Shown here piece by piece: positions 46,929 through 58,000 of a stretch of 64,000 nucleotides of DNA (the first letter of the stretch is position 1; the number at the start of each line of letters is the position of its first letter). The stretch spans positions 1,607,962 through 1,671,961 of the forward strand of contig NZ_CP125669.1 in assembly GCF_030053775.1 (NCBI RefSeq), read 5' to 3'. The notes beneath the pieces were generated by a model. It had not been told where the DNA came from. It saw only the letters and a list, made by a program, of their open reading frames with translations, and searched no databases. Source of the stretch: Acinetobacter corruptisaponis (GTDB lineage Bacteria > Pseudomonadota > Gammaproteobacteria > Pseudomonadales > Moraxellaceae). The position numbers and the translations under genes were made by a program.

Positions 46929-47150
46929 ATGGCAATGCGTCCTGATGTACGTCGACACACAATTGTAATTATTGTGTTTTCACTGGCTCAGTGGTTCTTT
47001 ATGCGTTACATCCTCGCCAATGAACTGTTCAATATGACCACCAATCAGCGAATTTTATATTTCTGTATCAGTAGCCTTGCGGGCGCACTTCTGATTTTTG
47101 TGGCACTGATCTATATGGTGCTCAAGGGCAATACCGATAAGCAAGACTGA
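46929..47150 (+). CDS. Small two-helix membrane protein
   Basis: A 73-residue protein with two predicted membrane helices (about 10-28 and 42-66). No named family. GAGAGG lies 8-9 nt upstream of ATG. It stops 5 nt before the acyltransferase start, so the two are coupled and it may act with that enzyme. Confidence 0.65.
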   Translation: MAMRPDVRRHTIVIIVFSLAQWFFMRYILANELFNMTTNQRILYFCISSLAGALLIFVALIYMVLKGNTDKQD

Positions 47151-47155
47151 TCGTC

Positions 47156-48037
47156 ATGTCGTTTTACATTACCCTACTTCGTATTTTACCTTTAGCATTT
47201 TTGCGTAGTATCGCCAAAGTGGCAGCCTACTTTATCAATCAAAATCCTAATAAAAGTATGCTATGGAAAACTCGAGTCAATATTGGTCTCGCCTATCCAG
47301 AACTTAGCCCAGAACAAAAAGAACAATTGGCGCGGGAAAGCGTCACCAAACAATGCCTAAGTTATATTGAGTCTGGAAAATGCTGGGCAATGCCACCTGA
47401 ATGGAGTATCCAGCAAATTCATACTGTGCATCATCTGGAAGTCCTTACGGATGCGCTAAAAGAACCGAAAGGTGCACTGATTATTACGCCACATCTAGGC
47501 ACATGGGAAATGATGAACGCATGGGTACATCAATATGGCACCCCAACCATTATGTATAAACCCATGAAAGATAGTGGTTTTAATGCCTTTGCCTTACATG
47601 CACGTCAACGGCTCAATGCAACACTGGTTCCTACTGATGCCAATGGGGTAAAAGCACTGTTTAAAAACCTGAAACAAGGGGGCTTCAGCGTAATTCTACC
47701 TGATCATGTTCCACAACCCTCTGGCGGTGTAGTGGTTCCTTTTTTTGGCATTCCTTGCCTGACCAGCACCCTCGCCAGCAAAATGGCACAAAAAACCCAA
47801 TGTCGTTTAGTGGGTTTAAGTTGCTTCCGCCGTGAAGATGGTGAGGGTTTTGATGTGTACTGTGATGAGCTGAATGATCCTGAACTTTATGACAGAGATA
47901 TTGAAAGGGCAACAACCGCACTCAATAAAGCAGTTGAACAGATGATCAACCGCTTCCCTGCGGAATATATGTGGGGATATAAACGTTTTAGGGGGGCCTC
48001 TAATAAAGAAGATTTATATCGAAAAACAAGCTTTTAA
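47156..48037 (+). CDS. Lipid A/lysophospholipid acyltransferase (LpxL/LpxM family)
   Basis: A 293-residue inner-membrane acyltransferase. The catalytic HX4E motif is HLGTWE (His113, Glu118), preceded by a hydrophobic N-terminus, with later DHVPQPSGGVVVPFFG and the C-terminal EYMWGYKRFRG that typifies late lipid A acyltransferases. The position beside the outer-core cluster fits a role in lipid A acylation. LpxL and LpxM cannot be told apart here. Its stop overlaps the end of the convergent VirK-like pseudogene. Confidence 0.85.
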   Translation: MSFYITLLRILPLAFLRSIAKVAAYFINQNPNKSMLWKTRVNIGLAYPELSPEQKEQLARESVTKQCLSYIESGKCWAMPPEWSIQQIHTVHHLEVLTDALKEPKGALIITPHLGTWEMMNAWVHQYGTPTIMYKPMKDSGFNAFALHARQRLNATLVPTDANGVKALFKNLKQGGFSVILPDHVPQPSGGVVVPFFGIPCLTSTLASKMAQKTQCRLVGLSCFRREDGEGFDVYCDELNDPELYDRDIERATTALNKAVEQMINRFPAEYMWGYKRFRGASNKEDLYRKTSF

Positions 48038-48903
48038 ATTTTCTTATAAACTAAATTTTTTGGATATTTCAGATTCTCTAATTGCATAATACCCTGCTCA
48101 ACTAATTGATCAAGAATAAGCTGTCTTTTTCGGTATTGACTACGTTTTTTAGAGGGTATTTCTTCCAGATTAATTTGATTACTTAAAGGTCTAAAAATAA
48201 AATTATTCCATTCATCCAATTCTGCGTCGAATTCTAGCCAGAATTCATTTAAGTTGGTTTTAACTCGTTCACGGTTCTTCGCCCGACGGCTACTTTTAAA
48301 AAAATGATTTTCATTAGACACTCCAACCACCTGCTTTACATTATAAAAATCACAAAGCACAGATCACCCATGTAACATTAGTTGTTTAGGGCGTAAACCA
48401 TAAAGATTTTTCGTCAACTGCTTAATCAGTTCAGGATTTGTGTCCTCTTGCCTTCCTCCTTGTAATCCACCAATAAAGAAAGCAGGTTTTCCATTTAGGG
48501 ATATATAAGAAAAAGTTAAAATATATTGTATGCTATCATTTAATCTTAAAATAAGGCTGCTTTCACCTTCTTTACAAAAATATGATTTAAATAAAAGGGA
48601 TAAACAAAGTTCATCTTTATTCTCACTCTCCAAGATATACTTCCACAAATTAATCTCTGTTTGCATAGAATGGCTTTCATCAATCTGACTAAAAAACCAA
48701 TCATAATGTGCCTTTAAATTCTTTATCTTTTGCTGATTATCAAAATTATTACTAAGATAAGCACTCTGTAATTTAAGATATAAATCTTCTTTATAATTTT
48801 CTTTCCATTTTATCAATTGTGGTGTTGAGTTTAAATAGGCAACCCAAATATAACTTTCCCGCCAATTGATAAAGAATCGTAAAATATATTTAAAGTATTT
48901 CAT
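48034..48903 (-). pseudogene. VirK/YbjX (DUF535) family gene with an in-frame TGA
   Basis: The reading frame is split only by one TGA (48366-48364). The 5' part carries the family motifs PAFFIGGLQGG and GLRPKQLML; the 3' part continues in the same frame with VVGVSNENHFF, NEFWLEFDAEL and IPSKKRSQYRKRQLIL. No bases are lost, so it is a nonsense mutation or natural readthrough. Start at 48903 (MKYFKYIL) is preferred over 48969. VirK proteins are linked to envelope/virulence functions. An IS982 copy lies 81 bp upstream of the start, which may also have cut off its promoter. Confidence 0.85.
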
Positions 48904-48984
48904 ATAAGATCTTTTAGAAATAATAAAAGAGTCTACTACACCCCAATAAAGAAACCTATTCACAAACACCCCGACATTACATTA

Positions 48985-49959
48985 ACCTGAATTACGGATA
49001 AGAAATTGACTTGAAAAAAAAGTAGTTAGAACAATTTAGAAAGTTACGACACAACCTAAAAGCTCTAACTACCATGTACGATTTTACAGAAATTTTTTGT
49101 AGTGTTGATGATTTTTTCAAAAAGTTTGAACCTATCTATTGGCAATTCCTCAAACAGGAGAAGAAACGTCAACGTATCCGACAAGCCACACTCTCCTTGT
49201 CTGAAATTGTGACGATCTCCATTTGCTATAAAGCTTCTCAAATGCATAACTTTAAAGCTTTTTTCCAACTTCTATGTCAATATGAAAGCAGGTTGTTTAA
49301 AGAGTTACCTTGTTATAAAAATATACTTACTCTTATCAATCAACATCAGCTTGCGATTCATGCTTTGCATTATGCGTTAAATCAGCATAAGGAAGATTCA
49401 TATCTATGGATTGATTCGACACCTTTGCCTGTATGTAAAAATAAAAGAATTCCTAAAGAACATCATGCTTTAGATGATATTGCTTCTCGTGGTAAAAGTT
49501 CTATGGGGTGGTTTTATGGTTGTAAATTACACCTGTTGATGAATCATCAAGGGGAGATTGTAAATTCAGATATCTCGAATGGACATATTGCTGATATTAG
49601 AAAGGTAGAAAAACTAGTTGATGGATTATCAGCAAGAGTCTATGGTGATCGGGGATATATCAGCCAAGCACTAAAAGAAACTCTTAAAGAGCAAGGCATT
49701 GATTTAATTACCTATCCTAGAAAGAATATGAAAGTTATGCTATTACCATTTTCTGATGAATTTCACTTACGTCAACGAAAAAGAATTGAAACGTTAATAG
49801 GTTTACTGAAAGAAAAATACCATTTGGTCACAGGAAAACATCGTTCAATTGCGGGTTTCTTATCAGGTGTATTTTCCTCTTTATGTGCTTATCAGCTTTG
49901 TCAGAAGAATAAGCCTCAAATTCATGTGGTTAATTCTTTGGCTTATCCGTAACTGGGGT
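48985..49959 (+). mobile_element. IS982-family insertion sequence
   Basis: About 975 bp with imperfect 18-bp inverted repeats (ACCTGAATTACGGATAAG and ACCCCAGTTACGGATAAG) and a 7-bp target duplication TACATTA at 48978-48984 and 49960-49966. One intact transposase. It splits the region between glf and the VirK-like gene. Confidence 0.92.
49074..49952 (+). CDS. IS982-family transposase
   Basis: A 292-residue DDE transposase. Catalytic residues are in LWIDSTPLPVC, VYGDRGYIS and RIETLIGLLKEKYHL. The stop codon falls in the right inverted repeat. No frameshift or internal stop, so the element could still move. Confidence 0.93.
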   Translation: MYDFTEIFCSVDDFFKKFEPIYWQFLKQEKKRQRIRQATLSLSEIVTISICYKASQMHNFKAFFQLLCQYESRLFKELPCYKNILTLINQHQLAIHALHYALNQHKEDSYLWIDSTPLPVCKNKRIPKEHHALDDIASRGKSSMGWFYGCKLHLLMNHQGEIVNSDISNGHIADIRKVEKLVDGLSARVYGDRGYISQALKETLKEQGIDLITYPRKNMKVMLLPFSDEFHLRQRKRIETLIGLLKEKYHLVTGKHRSIAGFLSGVFSSLCAYQLCQKNKPQIHVVNSLAYP

Positions 49960-49966
49960 TACATTA

Positions 49967-50177
49967 AATTTCATAAATTTCACTATTCAAAATTTATCTC
50001 ATTCTATTAAATCTAAATTAAATAAATTCTTCATAATAAAATTTAAAAGTAAAATTTTTTACAATTACAAAATCTAAATTTTTAAAGATTGTTAGATTTA
50101 ACAATCATTAAATGATATTTTTGTAAGAAGTACCAATATAATTGTAGATTTTAAAGTGAGTTACTGTAGTTCCACAA
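49967..50177. other. AT-rich noncoding gap downstream of glf
   Basis: No convincing gene. A 7-bp hairpin GATTGTT-N6-AACAATC lies at 50087-50106, 71 nt past the glf stop and followed on the minus strand by an AT-rich run, so it may be a weak terminator. The rest is AT-rich sequence that was joined to the VirK-like gene before the IS982 insertion. Confidence 0.4.
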
Positions 50178-52185
<2,008 letters not shown>

Positions 52186-52264
52186 ATACAAGCATATTCC
52201 CCAAATATAGATATTTAATCTAAAGCCCTATTCATAATCAATGTTTCACAAAATTTAAGTGACA

Positions 52265-53110
52265 TTACCAAGATTTTTTATACATTATTTTGACATCAGC
52301 TTTACGTTTTAATCTCTTATTTTTAAGGAATAAACGCTGGATCCTCTGTATTGTACTCAAATTAAGAACATTATCTCTTCCAGCAATATTAGAATCATTT
52401 AAAGATTGTAAAATTAATGGGGATGCTAAAAAACCCTGCTTTAATTGTCCAGAAGCATAACGCCATACTTTATCTATAGGGCAAAACATCTTTTCACTAG
52501 CCTTTAAAAAATGCTCAGCAGCTTTACTTGAAATAATATAACCACTTGTTAGTGCTGGCGCTGGATCACATTCACAACCAACAATACCTAAATCTGAAGA
52601 AAAATTTCGTAAACAATAAATCTTCCAGTTTTTAATTGTTTCCAGTCTTGACCATAGATCCTTTTCATTTACTGCTTGATCTCTAACTAAAATATTTTTT
52701 GAAATTAATTGGTTTAAAATTTCATTATCCATATTATAAGGATCACTAGAGGATATGTTTAAAAAATCAAAATGAGTATAAAAATCTTTTGAGTTTAATA
52801 ATTTTTTTAGCGCAAAATCAATTTGGATATCATCTTCAAGTATTAATGCATAATCAAGCTGTTCGTCTAAAATTTTTTGCCAAATTGCCCGATGGGACAT
52901 AGCACAGCCGACTTCCCCAACTGATGGTTTTTTCTTCTGCTCAAGAATAAATTTAGGAACATCAAATAATGTTTGTGTCTCCATCGTCAGTTTTGAGCCA
53001 TCAATTGCTGCAAAACGCTCAAATGGAATCCCTAACTCATCCAACTGTTTACTGACAAACGCTAATCGGTCTGGTCGTTTATCCAAATTGACCAAGAATA
53101 CTTTCATCAT
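52265..53110 (-). CDS. Glycosyltransferase family 25 (copy 1)
   Basis: A 281-residue GT25 protein: VFLVNLDKRPDRLAFVSKQL at the start, GEVGCAMSHRAIWQKIL, and LILEDDIQID, which holds the acidic metal motif, with a later TSGYIISSKAAEHFL. GT25 enzymes add galactose or related sugars in lipooligosaccharide. It ends 79 nt before the DUF707 gene start and follows the GT4 gene by 11 nt. Confidence 0.88.
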   Translation of the reverse strand: MMKVFLVNLDKRPDRLAFVSKQLDELGIPFERFAAIDGSKLTMETQTLFDVPKFILEQKKKPSVGEVGCAMSHRAIWQKILDEQLDYALILEDDIQIDFALKKLLNSKDFYTHFDFLNISSSDPYNMDNEILNQLISKNILVRDQAVNEKDLWSRLETIKNWKIYCLRNFSSDLGIVGCECDPAPALTSGYIISSKAAEHFLKASEKMFCPIDKVWRYASGQLKQGFLASPLILQSLNDSNIAGRDNVLNLSTIQRIQRLFLKNKRLKRKADVKIMYKKSW

Positions 53111-53121
53111 TTCATTTTTAC

Positions 53122-54177
53122 CTAGTGTGTAATGAGAGATACATAGCTTTTCACCGCTACGTCAGTAAAAAATTGCTTTTGCAAATTTATTTTAAAATTT
53201 TCACTTTGTGAAAGAGCATCCTGAATTTTCTTACCTAAAAGATCACTATCGCCAACTTGAACTAAATTAATTGAGGGAAGAATTTCACTTGGCCCTGATG
53301 GACAATCTGTACTAATCACAGGAGTTCCCAAAACCACAGCTTCCAAAATAACCAGTCCCAAGCCCTCAAAATCAGAAGACAATACCATTAATTTTGCATG
53401 TTTAATAAATGGATAAGGATTCTTTTGAAACCCAGCAAAAATAACTTTATCTTCGATATTCAATTCTTTTACTAATTGTTTTGAAGTTTCCATCAATTCA
53501 CCTGTACCAACCAGCACAAGTTTCTGTAGTACATTTGCTTTGGCATAAGCCTTAATCAGAATATCATGACGTTTTTGCTGCTTAAACTTTCCAACATGTA
53601 CAATATAATCCTGATATTCAGGGATAAATTCATTGGCTGTTTGTAATATTGTATCCACATCAATTGGATTATAAATGGTTTTGATCTGGCTCTTTTCACC
53701 AAATAACTGCCTAAAATCCCGTGTAACCCCCTCACTTACACCTATACTAGGCTTAGCTAAATAGGTCTTTTTTAACTGTTCAATAAATTGGGGTGTGAGT
53801 TGCTTTGCATATTCCTGACTGGTGGTATTATGAATGACCAGATGAACATTTGGTAATTGACTATGTGCCAAGACAAAATCTACAGGATATAGATTTGAGA
53901 GTACTAGATCAGGTATCCCAATATTTTTTAGCACAAACTTATCAAATGCCCGTGCTGCAAAACCTGTCCGCATAAACTTTGGAATTGCACGGTATTTCTG
54001 ATAATCAAAAAAATGAAGCTGGATATTTTCAGGTATAGGCAAATCTATAATATTTTTAAAATAAACAATATGTGCTTCATGTCCAGCATCAACCAAACCT
54101 TTTGCCAGTGTTAATGCAAATCGCTCTGCTCCATTTCCCTGTAATGTAAATATTGCCAATACGATTTTCTTTTTCAT
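53122..54177 (-). CDS. Glycosyltransferase family 4
   Basis: A 351-residue GT-B enzyme. The N-terminal half starts LAIFTLQGNGAERFALTLAKGL (glycine-rich acceptor-side loop); the C-terminal half has VGKFKQQKRHDILIKAY, LVGTGEL and the donor-binding motif SDFEGLGLVILEAVVLGTPVIS with the E-X7-E pattern. Head-to-tail with the GT25 gene (1 nt). Likely cytoplasmic, peripheral; sugar specificity unknown. Confidence 0.9.
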   Translation of the reverse strand: MKKKIVLAIFTLQGNGAERFALTLAKGLVDAGHEAHIVYFKNIIDLPIPENIQLHFFDYQKYRAIPKFMRTGFAARAFDKFVLKNIGIPDLVLSNLYPVDFVLAHSQLPNVHLVIHNTTSQEYAKQLTPQFIEQLKKTYLAKPSIGVSEGVTRDFRQLFGEKSQIKTIYNPIDVDTILQTANEFIPEYQDYIVHVGKFKQQKRHDILIKAYAKANVLQKLVLVGTGELMETSKQLVKELNIEDKVIFAGFQKNPYPFIKHAKLMVLSSDFEGLGLVILEAVVLGTPVISTDCPSGPSEILPSINLVQVGDSDLLGKKIQDALSQSENFKINLQKQFFTDVAVKSYVSLITH

Positions 54178-54993
54178 TTATTTGACCCAGTCAAAATCTG
54201 TCTTATTCAAGGCAATAAAACGTTTTTCCGCTTTTGGCATCACTTGTATATAGCGAATTGCCATTGCCAATTGTCCCATTAAACGTCTCTGCTTAAATAA
54301 GATTTTCTCAGATAAATTGCGATATACAGGTTTATGATGTTCTGAACGACCAATAATTGAATCAAGCTGCAACTGATCTGTTAATCCATATGCAACCATC
54401 TGATCTTCCTGAATCAATAGGGCTGGTTCAATTTGTAAACTATTTAATGAATAATCACTAAAAATGAAAGCATCTGCTGGTGCAGTGCTCACATTTTGTA
54501 AACGTGTTAATAATTTTTTTGCTCCAGAAGGGTAGATCATATATCCTCCCGTACCTGTACGTTCCTGATAAAGCTCAAACAGCTTAAACTGTCCATTTAA
54601 TAAACGAACTTTAGGTTGTTTGCTAATAATTTTCTTGCGACTGCGAACTTCCAGATTAATCAAATCAACATCAGGCAATTGCTGTTGTTCAATATTTTCC
54701 AATACCTCACGGCTATTTTTTGCCAATACCGCATCATCTTCTAAAATAAGACAGGGTTGATTAAGCTCAACCACTTTTTCCCAAGCGGTTTTATGGCTTA
54801 GAAAACAAGCCAATTCCACTTTTCGTAAAGGGCGTTGCCAACCAAAAGCCTGTTGTTGATATTGCTGTTCTGAGATATTGATAATCGAAACCGCAGGTAA
54901 GATTTCAAAGACTAGTCCCAATTTGGAAAATTGTTTCTGTTGAAAATGTAAACGCTCTATTGATGCAGGTAAATTAATAATCAATATTTTCAT
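54178..54993 (-). CDS. Glycosyltransferase family 25 (copy 2)
   Basis: A 271-residue GT25 protein: ILIINLPASIERLHFQQKQF, KVELACFLSHKTAWEKVV and LILEDDAVLAKNS with the metal-binding acids, then GTGGYMIYPSGAKKLL. It is only moderately like the GT25 at 52265, so each probably makes a different linkage. It begins 3 nt after the preceding gene. Confidence 0.88.
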   Translation of the reverse strand: MKILIINLPASIERLHFQQKQFSKLGLVFEILPAVSIINISEQQYQQQAFGWQRPLRKVELACFLSHKTAWEKVVELNQPCLILEDDAVLAKNSREVLENIEQQQLPDVDLINLEVRSRKKIISKQPKVRLLNGQFKLFELYQERTGTGGYMIYPSGAKKLLTRLQNVSTAPADAFIFSDYSLNSLQIEPALLIQEDQMVAYGLTDQLQLDSIIGRSEHHKPVYRNLSEKILFKQRRLMGQLAMAIRYIQVMPKAEKRFIALNKTDFDWVK

Positions 54994-54996
54994 AAT

Positions 54997-55740
54997 TTAC
55001 CACCATCTGGTACGTTCACGGGTATGACGTTTTCTTGCACGTGAATATACATTATTATTTTCTTCATTTTGCACACGATCAAAAATCTCAATCACAATTT
55101 GACCAAGTTCATGATGACCACACACCTTGTCCAGACGCCAACGCATATTCCTGAAAGTATCATCTGTACCTACAGCTAAAGCCGACGTTCCGTCAAACAA
55201 TGCTACACGTTCATTTTGTAGGGTATGTTTAATACTTTCATTTTCCTGATACTGGAGATCGCATAAGATTGCTTCTGTCTCCTGTGCCTTTATGGTATTC
55301 ATCAGCACAATTGCATTCATTAAAATCGCCTGCAATGTCATATCTTCATCATAGTCAATAAAGGTATCACACGCAGAAATTAGCCAGCGGATATTGAGAT
55401 ACTCAAGTAAGAAATCACGTTCAGCTAGCCAGAGTGCCTTGAATTTATTAAAATTTCGTTGTGCATCAATATCACGGCGGATTAAAACAATTAAACTTGC
55501 ATGATAATGGCTTAATTCAGGTTGTCCCACAAACTCCTGACGTAGATTCTGAATATGAATGTTTAAATCTTTATCCGAACCATAGGTGTATTCAACTTGA
55601 TCGCCTGAAATAATATTGGTTTTTAGCTGCTGAATATCCACATTCCCTAAAGCTGCATAGACCTGGTCTGCACCAAAACGACGTTGATGACGACTAAAAG
55701 AAAACCATTGTTCAAATCTGGATTTTTTCCGTGGTGGCAT
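54997..55740 (-). CDS. Hypothetical outer-core cluster protein
   Basis: I do not recognise a family. The 247-residue protein has a basic N-terminus (MPPRKKSRFEQWFSFSRHQRR), a mixed helical body without signal peptide or clear membrane helix, and a strongly basic C-terminus (YSRARKRHTRERTRWW). It is positioned between the GtrOC1-like transferase and a GT25 with gaps of 30 and 3 nt, so it is co-transcribed and probably serves glycan assembly, perhaps as an atypical transferase or partner. No DxD site stands out. Confidence 0.6.
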   Translation of the reverse strand: MPPRKKSRFEQWFSFSRHQRRFGADQVYAALGNVDIQQLKTNIISGDQVEYTYGSDKDLNIHIQNLRQEFVGQPELSHYHASLIVLIRRDIDAQRNFNKFKALWLAERDFLLEYLNIRWLISACDTFIDYDEDMTLQAILMNAIVLMNTIKAQETEAILCDLQYQENESIKHTLQNERVALFDGTSALAVGTDDTFRNMRWRLDKVCGHHELGQIVIEIFDRVQNEENNNVYSRARKRHTRERTRWW

Positions 55741-55770
55741 TTTAACAACCTGATTAACTCATTCTAGGGA

Positions 55771-56526
55771 TTACTGCCAAGCGTCTTTAATCCAATCCGA
55801 AGGCAAAACATAACGATACCATTTCCCACCGCCACCATTGACAGCATCAGGTGGATTAATTTCGCCATGAAAAACAATAATTTTGGCATCTTTAGGTTTT
55901 ACAGGTGGCTTAAAATACGCCAATGGAATTTTTTGCAGGCAATGATATTTATAGCTCTTACACCAAGCATCATTCCAATAGCTTAATTTTCCCTCTTTAT
56001 GAACAAACCAGGATAAATATGCCTGTTCATTACGGAATTTCTGACGGATTTCATCAAAATGCTCACGGAAATAAGGCAAGATTTCAGGGAAAGCACCCAA
56101 TTTAAAACGGTAGACTGAGCTATTGCCTGTGATGCGCCAAGGACGTTTCCAGTCATGAATAATCAGGAATTCTCCTTTTTCCTGAAAGAAGCAGTCAATA
56201 TTATCAATAATCACAACATCAAGGTCGAGAAACAGCGCATTCCCTTTTAAGCCATATAAATCTGGTTCAAAGGTTGAAAGCTTGTTCCAGCCACGTTCAG
56301 GTGCACCTGCTGGCAAATCTAAAGGTGGGATTGGGAAGCATTGTACATTGGGGTCAATTCCCTCTGTACGATCAGTCAAACACACCATTTTAAATGGCAA
56401 GGTCAGATGGCGTTTCACCATGTTATACAAACGGTTGACATATTCTGCACCGTACTTGGTTCCCCATTTCATGCACAAAATAATATTGTCTTCATGAGTT
56501 GCCGAATCTTGTTGAATATCTGCCAT
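55771..56526 (-). CDS. Outer-core glycosyltransferase (GtrOC1-like)
   Basis: A 251-residue GT-A-type transferase. LFLDLDVVIIDNID holds the DxD metal site; WNKLSTFEPDLYGLKGNALF precedes it and HDWKRPWRITGNSSVYRF and VFHGEINPPDAV follow. By position next to ilvE, this corresponds to the first transferase of the Acinetobacter outer-core locus (GtrOC1), which probably acts on the inner core. It is the first gene of the main transferase run. Confidence 0.8.
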   Translation of the reverse strand: MADIQQDSATHEDNIILCMKWGTKYGAEYVNRLYNMVKRHLTLPFKMVCLTDRTEGIDPNVQCFPIPPLDLPAGAPERGWNKLSTFEPDLYGLKGNALFLDLDVVIIDNIDCFFQEKGEFLIIHDWKRPWRITGNSSVYRFKLGAFPEILPYFREHFDEIRQKFRNEQAYLSWFVHKEGKLSYWNDAWCKSYKYHCLQKIPLAYFKPPVKPKDAKIIVFHGEINPPDAVNGGGGKWYRYVLPSDWIKDAWQ

Positions 56527-56699
56527 TTGATAACCTTAATGCTTGAGATACGATGTGCCACTTTGCGGTTTTAACATGCAATTGTGTTCAATCATATACA
56601 CCGAATGTTGAGTTATCTTAGCATAGACCTCATCAACTTTTTTATTATTAATTCGTCAAGTAAAGAGAATCACAAAGCTAATCTTTATACAAAATTAGG
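56527..56699. other. Promoter region of the transferase run
   Basis: 173 bp between ugd and the GtrOC1-like gene. It is long enough to hold a promoter and the transferase genes downstream are otherwise tightly packed. I see no unambiguous -35/-10 pair and no terminator hairpin after ugd. Confidence 0.35.
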
Positions 56700-57860
56700 C
56701 TAATTCACCCCAAACAAGTCTCTGGTATAGATCTTTTCCATCACATCACTGAACATAGGCACCATCCGATTGACAATGATGAGATCAGACAATGATTTAA
56801 ACTTTTGTAGGCTAAATTCAACAGGATGACCTAGATATTTACTCACATCCAGAGTCGGTTCATAAATAACAATTTTAACTCCCTGATCAGCCAGTCCTTG
56901 CAACACATCATGTATCGCAGACTCCCTAAAATTATCAGAATCGGCTTTCATGGTGAGTCTGTAGATACCAACACAGGATACGTCTCGACTTAAAATATCA
57001 TCAATAATTGCCTGCTTGCGGGTTTGGTTGGATCGGATAATGGCTGAAATCAACTCTTGTGGTGTTTCATGATAATTGGCGAGCAACTGCTTGGTATCTT
57101 TTGGCAGGCAATAACCTCCATAACCGAAAGATGGGTTGTTATAGTGATCACCAATGCGTTGATCCAAACCCACACCCGTAACAATGTCCAAAGCACTTAA
57201 CCTGTTTTTTAAGCAATAGGTATCCAGTTCATTAAAGAAAGCAACACGCATGGCTAAGTAAGTATTGGAAAATAGTTTAATCGCCTCGGCTTCTGTCGAA
57301 TCCACACATAGAATCACCGCATCTTTTTTAATGCTTGCCTTAAGATAAAGCTTGGCTATTTTTTCAGCCCGCTTTGACTTTTCCCCTACAACGATTCGTG
57401 ATGGATATAAATTATCCTGTAGCGCCTGCCCCTCCCTCAGAAACTCAGGAGAAAAGATCAAGTTCTTTAGACCTAGGCGCTTACATAACTCAGCGGTATA
57501 GCCAACTGGAATGGTAGATTTGAGTATGATCAAAGCCTTGGGATTGATTGCCTGAATATCAGCAAGCACGCTTTCTATGCTTGAGGTGTCAAAATAATTG
57601 GTTTCAGGATTATAGTTGGTTGGCGTTGCGATAATGATCAGCTTGGCATGTTGATAAGCCAGCGCCTTATCACAGGTCGCATCAAGGTTAGATTCAGATA
57701 AATAGTTTTGAATACAGGAATCACTGATCGGTGAAATTCGCTGGTTAATATTTTTCACTCTAGCCTGGTCAATATCAAGCACAGTGACATCGTGTTGTCT
57801 TGAAAATAATAATGCATTTGATAGGCCCACATAGCCTGCTCCAACCACCGTAATTTTCAT
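56700..57860 (-). CDS. ugd: UDP-glucose 6-dehydrogenase
   Basis: Oxidises UDP-glucose to UDP-glucuronate with two NAD+. The 386-residue short form has the NAD fold VVGAGYVGLSNA (5-16), SPEFLREGQAL (137-147) and the catalytic Cys251 in GYGGYCLPKDT. It is complete. In A. baumannii the usual ugd lies in the capsule locus, so this copy beside the outer-core genes suggests a uronic acid in the core, or a second copy. Confidence 0.93.
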   Translation of the reverse strand: MKITVVGAGYVGLSNALLFSRQHDVTVLDIDQARVKNINQRISPISDSCIQNYLSESNLDATCDKALAYQHAKLIIIATPTNYNPETNYFDTSSIESVLADIQAINPKALIILKSTIPVGYTAELCKRLGLKNLIFSPEFLREGQALQDNLYPSRIVVGEKSKRAEKIAKLYLKASIKKDAVILCVDSTEAEAIKLFSNTYLAMRVAFFNELDTYCLKNRLSALDIVTGVGLDQRIGDHYNNPSFGYGGYCLPKDTKQLLANYHETPQELISAIIRSNQTRKQAIIDDILSRDVSCVGIYRLTMKADSDNFRESAIHDVLQGLADQGVKIVIYEPTLDVSKYLGHPVEFSLQKFKSLSDLIIVNRMVPMFSDVMEKIYTRDLFGVN

Positions 57861-57960
57861 TGTCGCTCTATTTTTTAATTCGGTTTAGAGACAACTTAGT
57901 TCAGTTAAATGAAAGATTGATGATGCTTTGATTGCAGTCTATTGACAATTCGGCAATAAA

Positions 57961-57988
57961 AAAAGCGAAGCCTAGGCTTCGCTTTTTC
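57961..57988. terminator. ilvE terminator
   Basis: A perfect 26-bp palindrome centred on CCTAGG (AAAAGCGAAGCCT / AGGCTTCGCTTTT) with A/T runs on both sides, 13-40 nt past the ilvE stop. It insulates ilvE from ugd. Confidence 0.88.
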
Positions 57989-58000
57989 AAGCATTTGAGC

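Noticed and set aside
48358..48372. TGA in the VirK-like gene read as selenocysteine
   Set aside because: The family has no known selenoprotein members and I see no selenocysteine-insertion hairpin directly after the codon; nonsense mutation is simpler.
49065..49268. Minus-strand frame at the start of the IS982 transposase
   Set aside because: Fully antisense to the conserved transposase N-terminus and without any recognisable feature.
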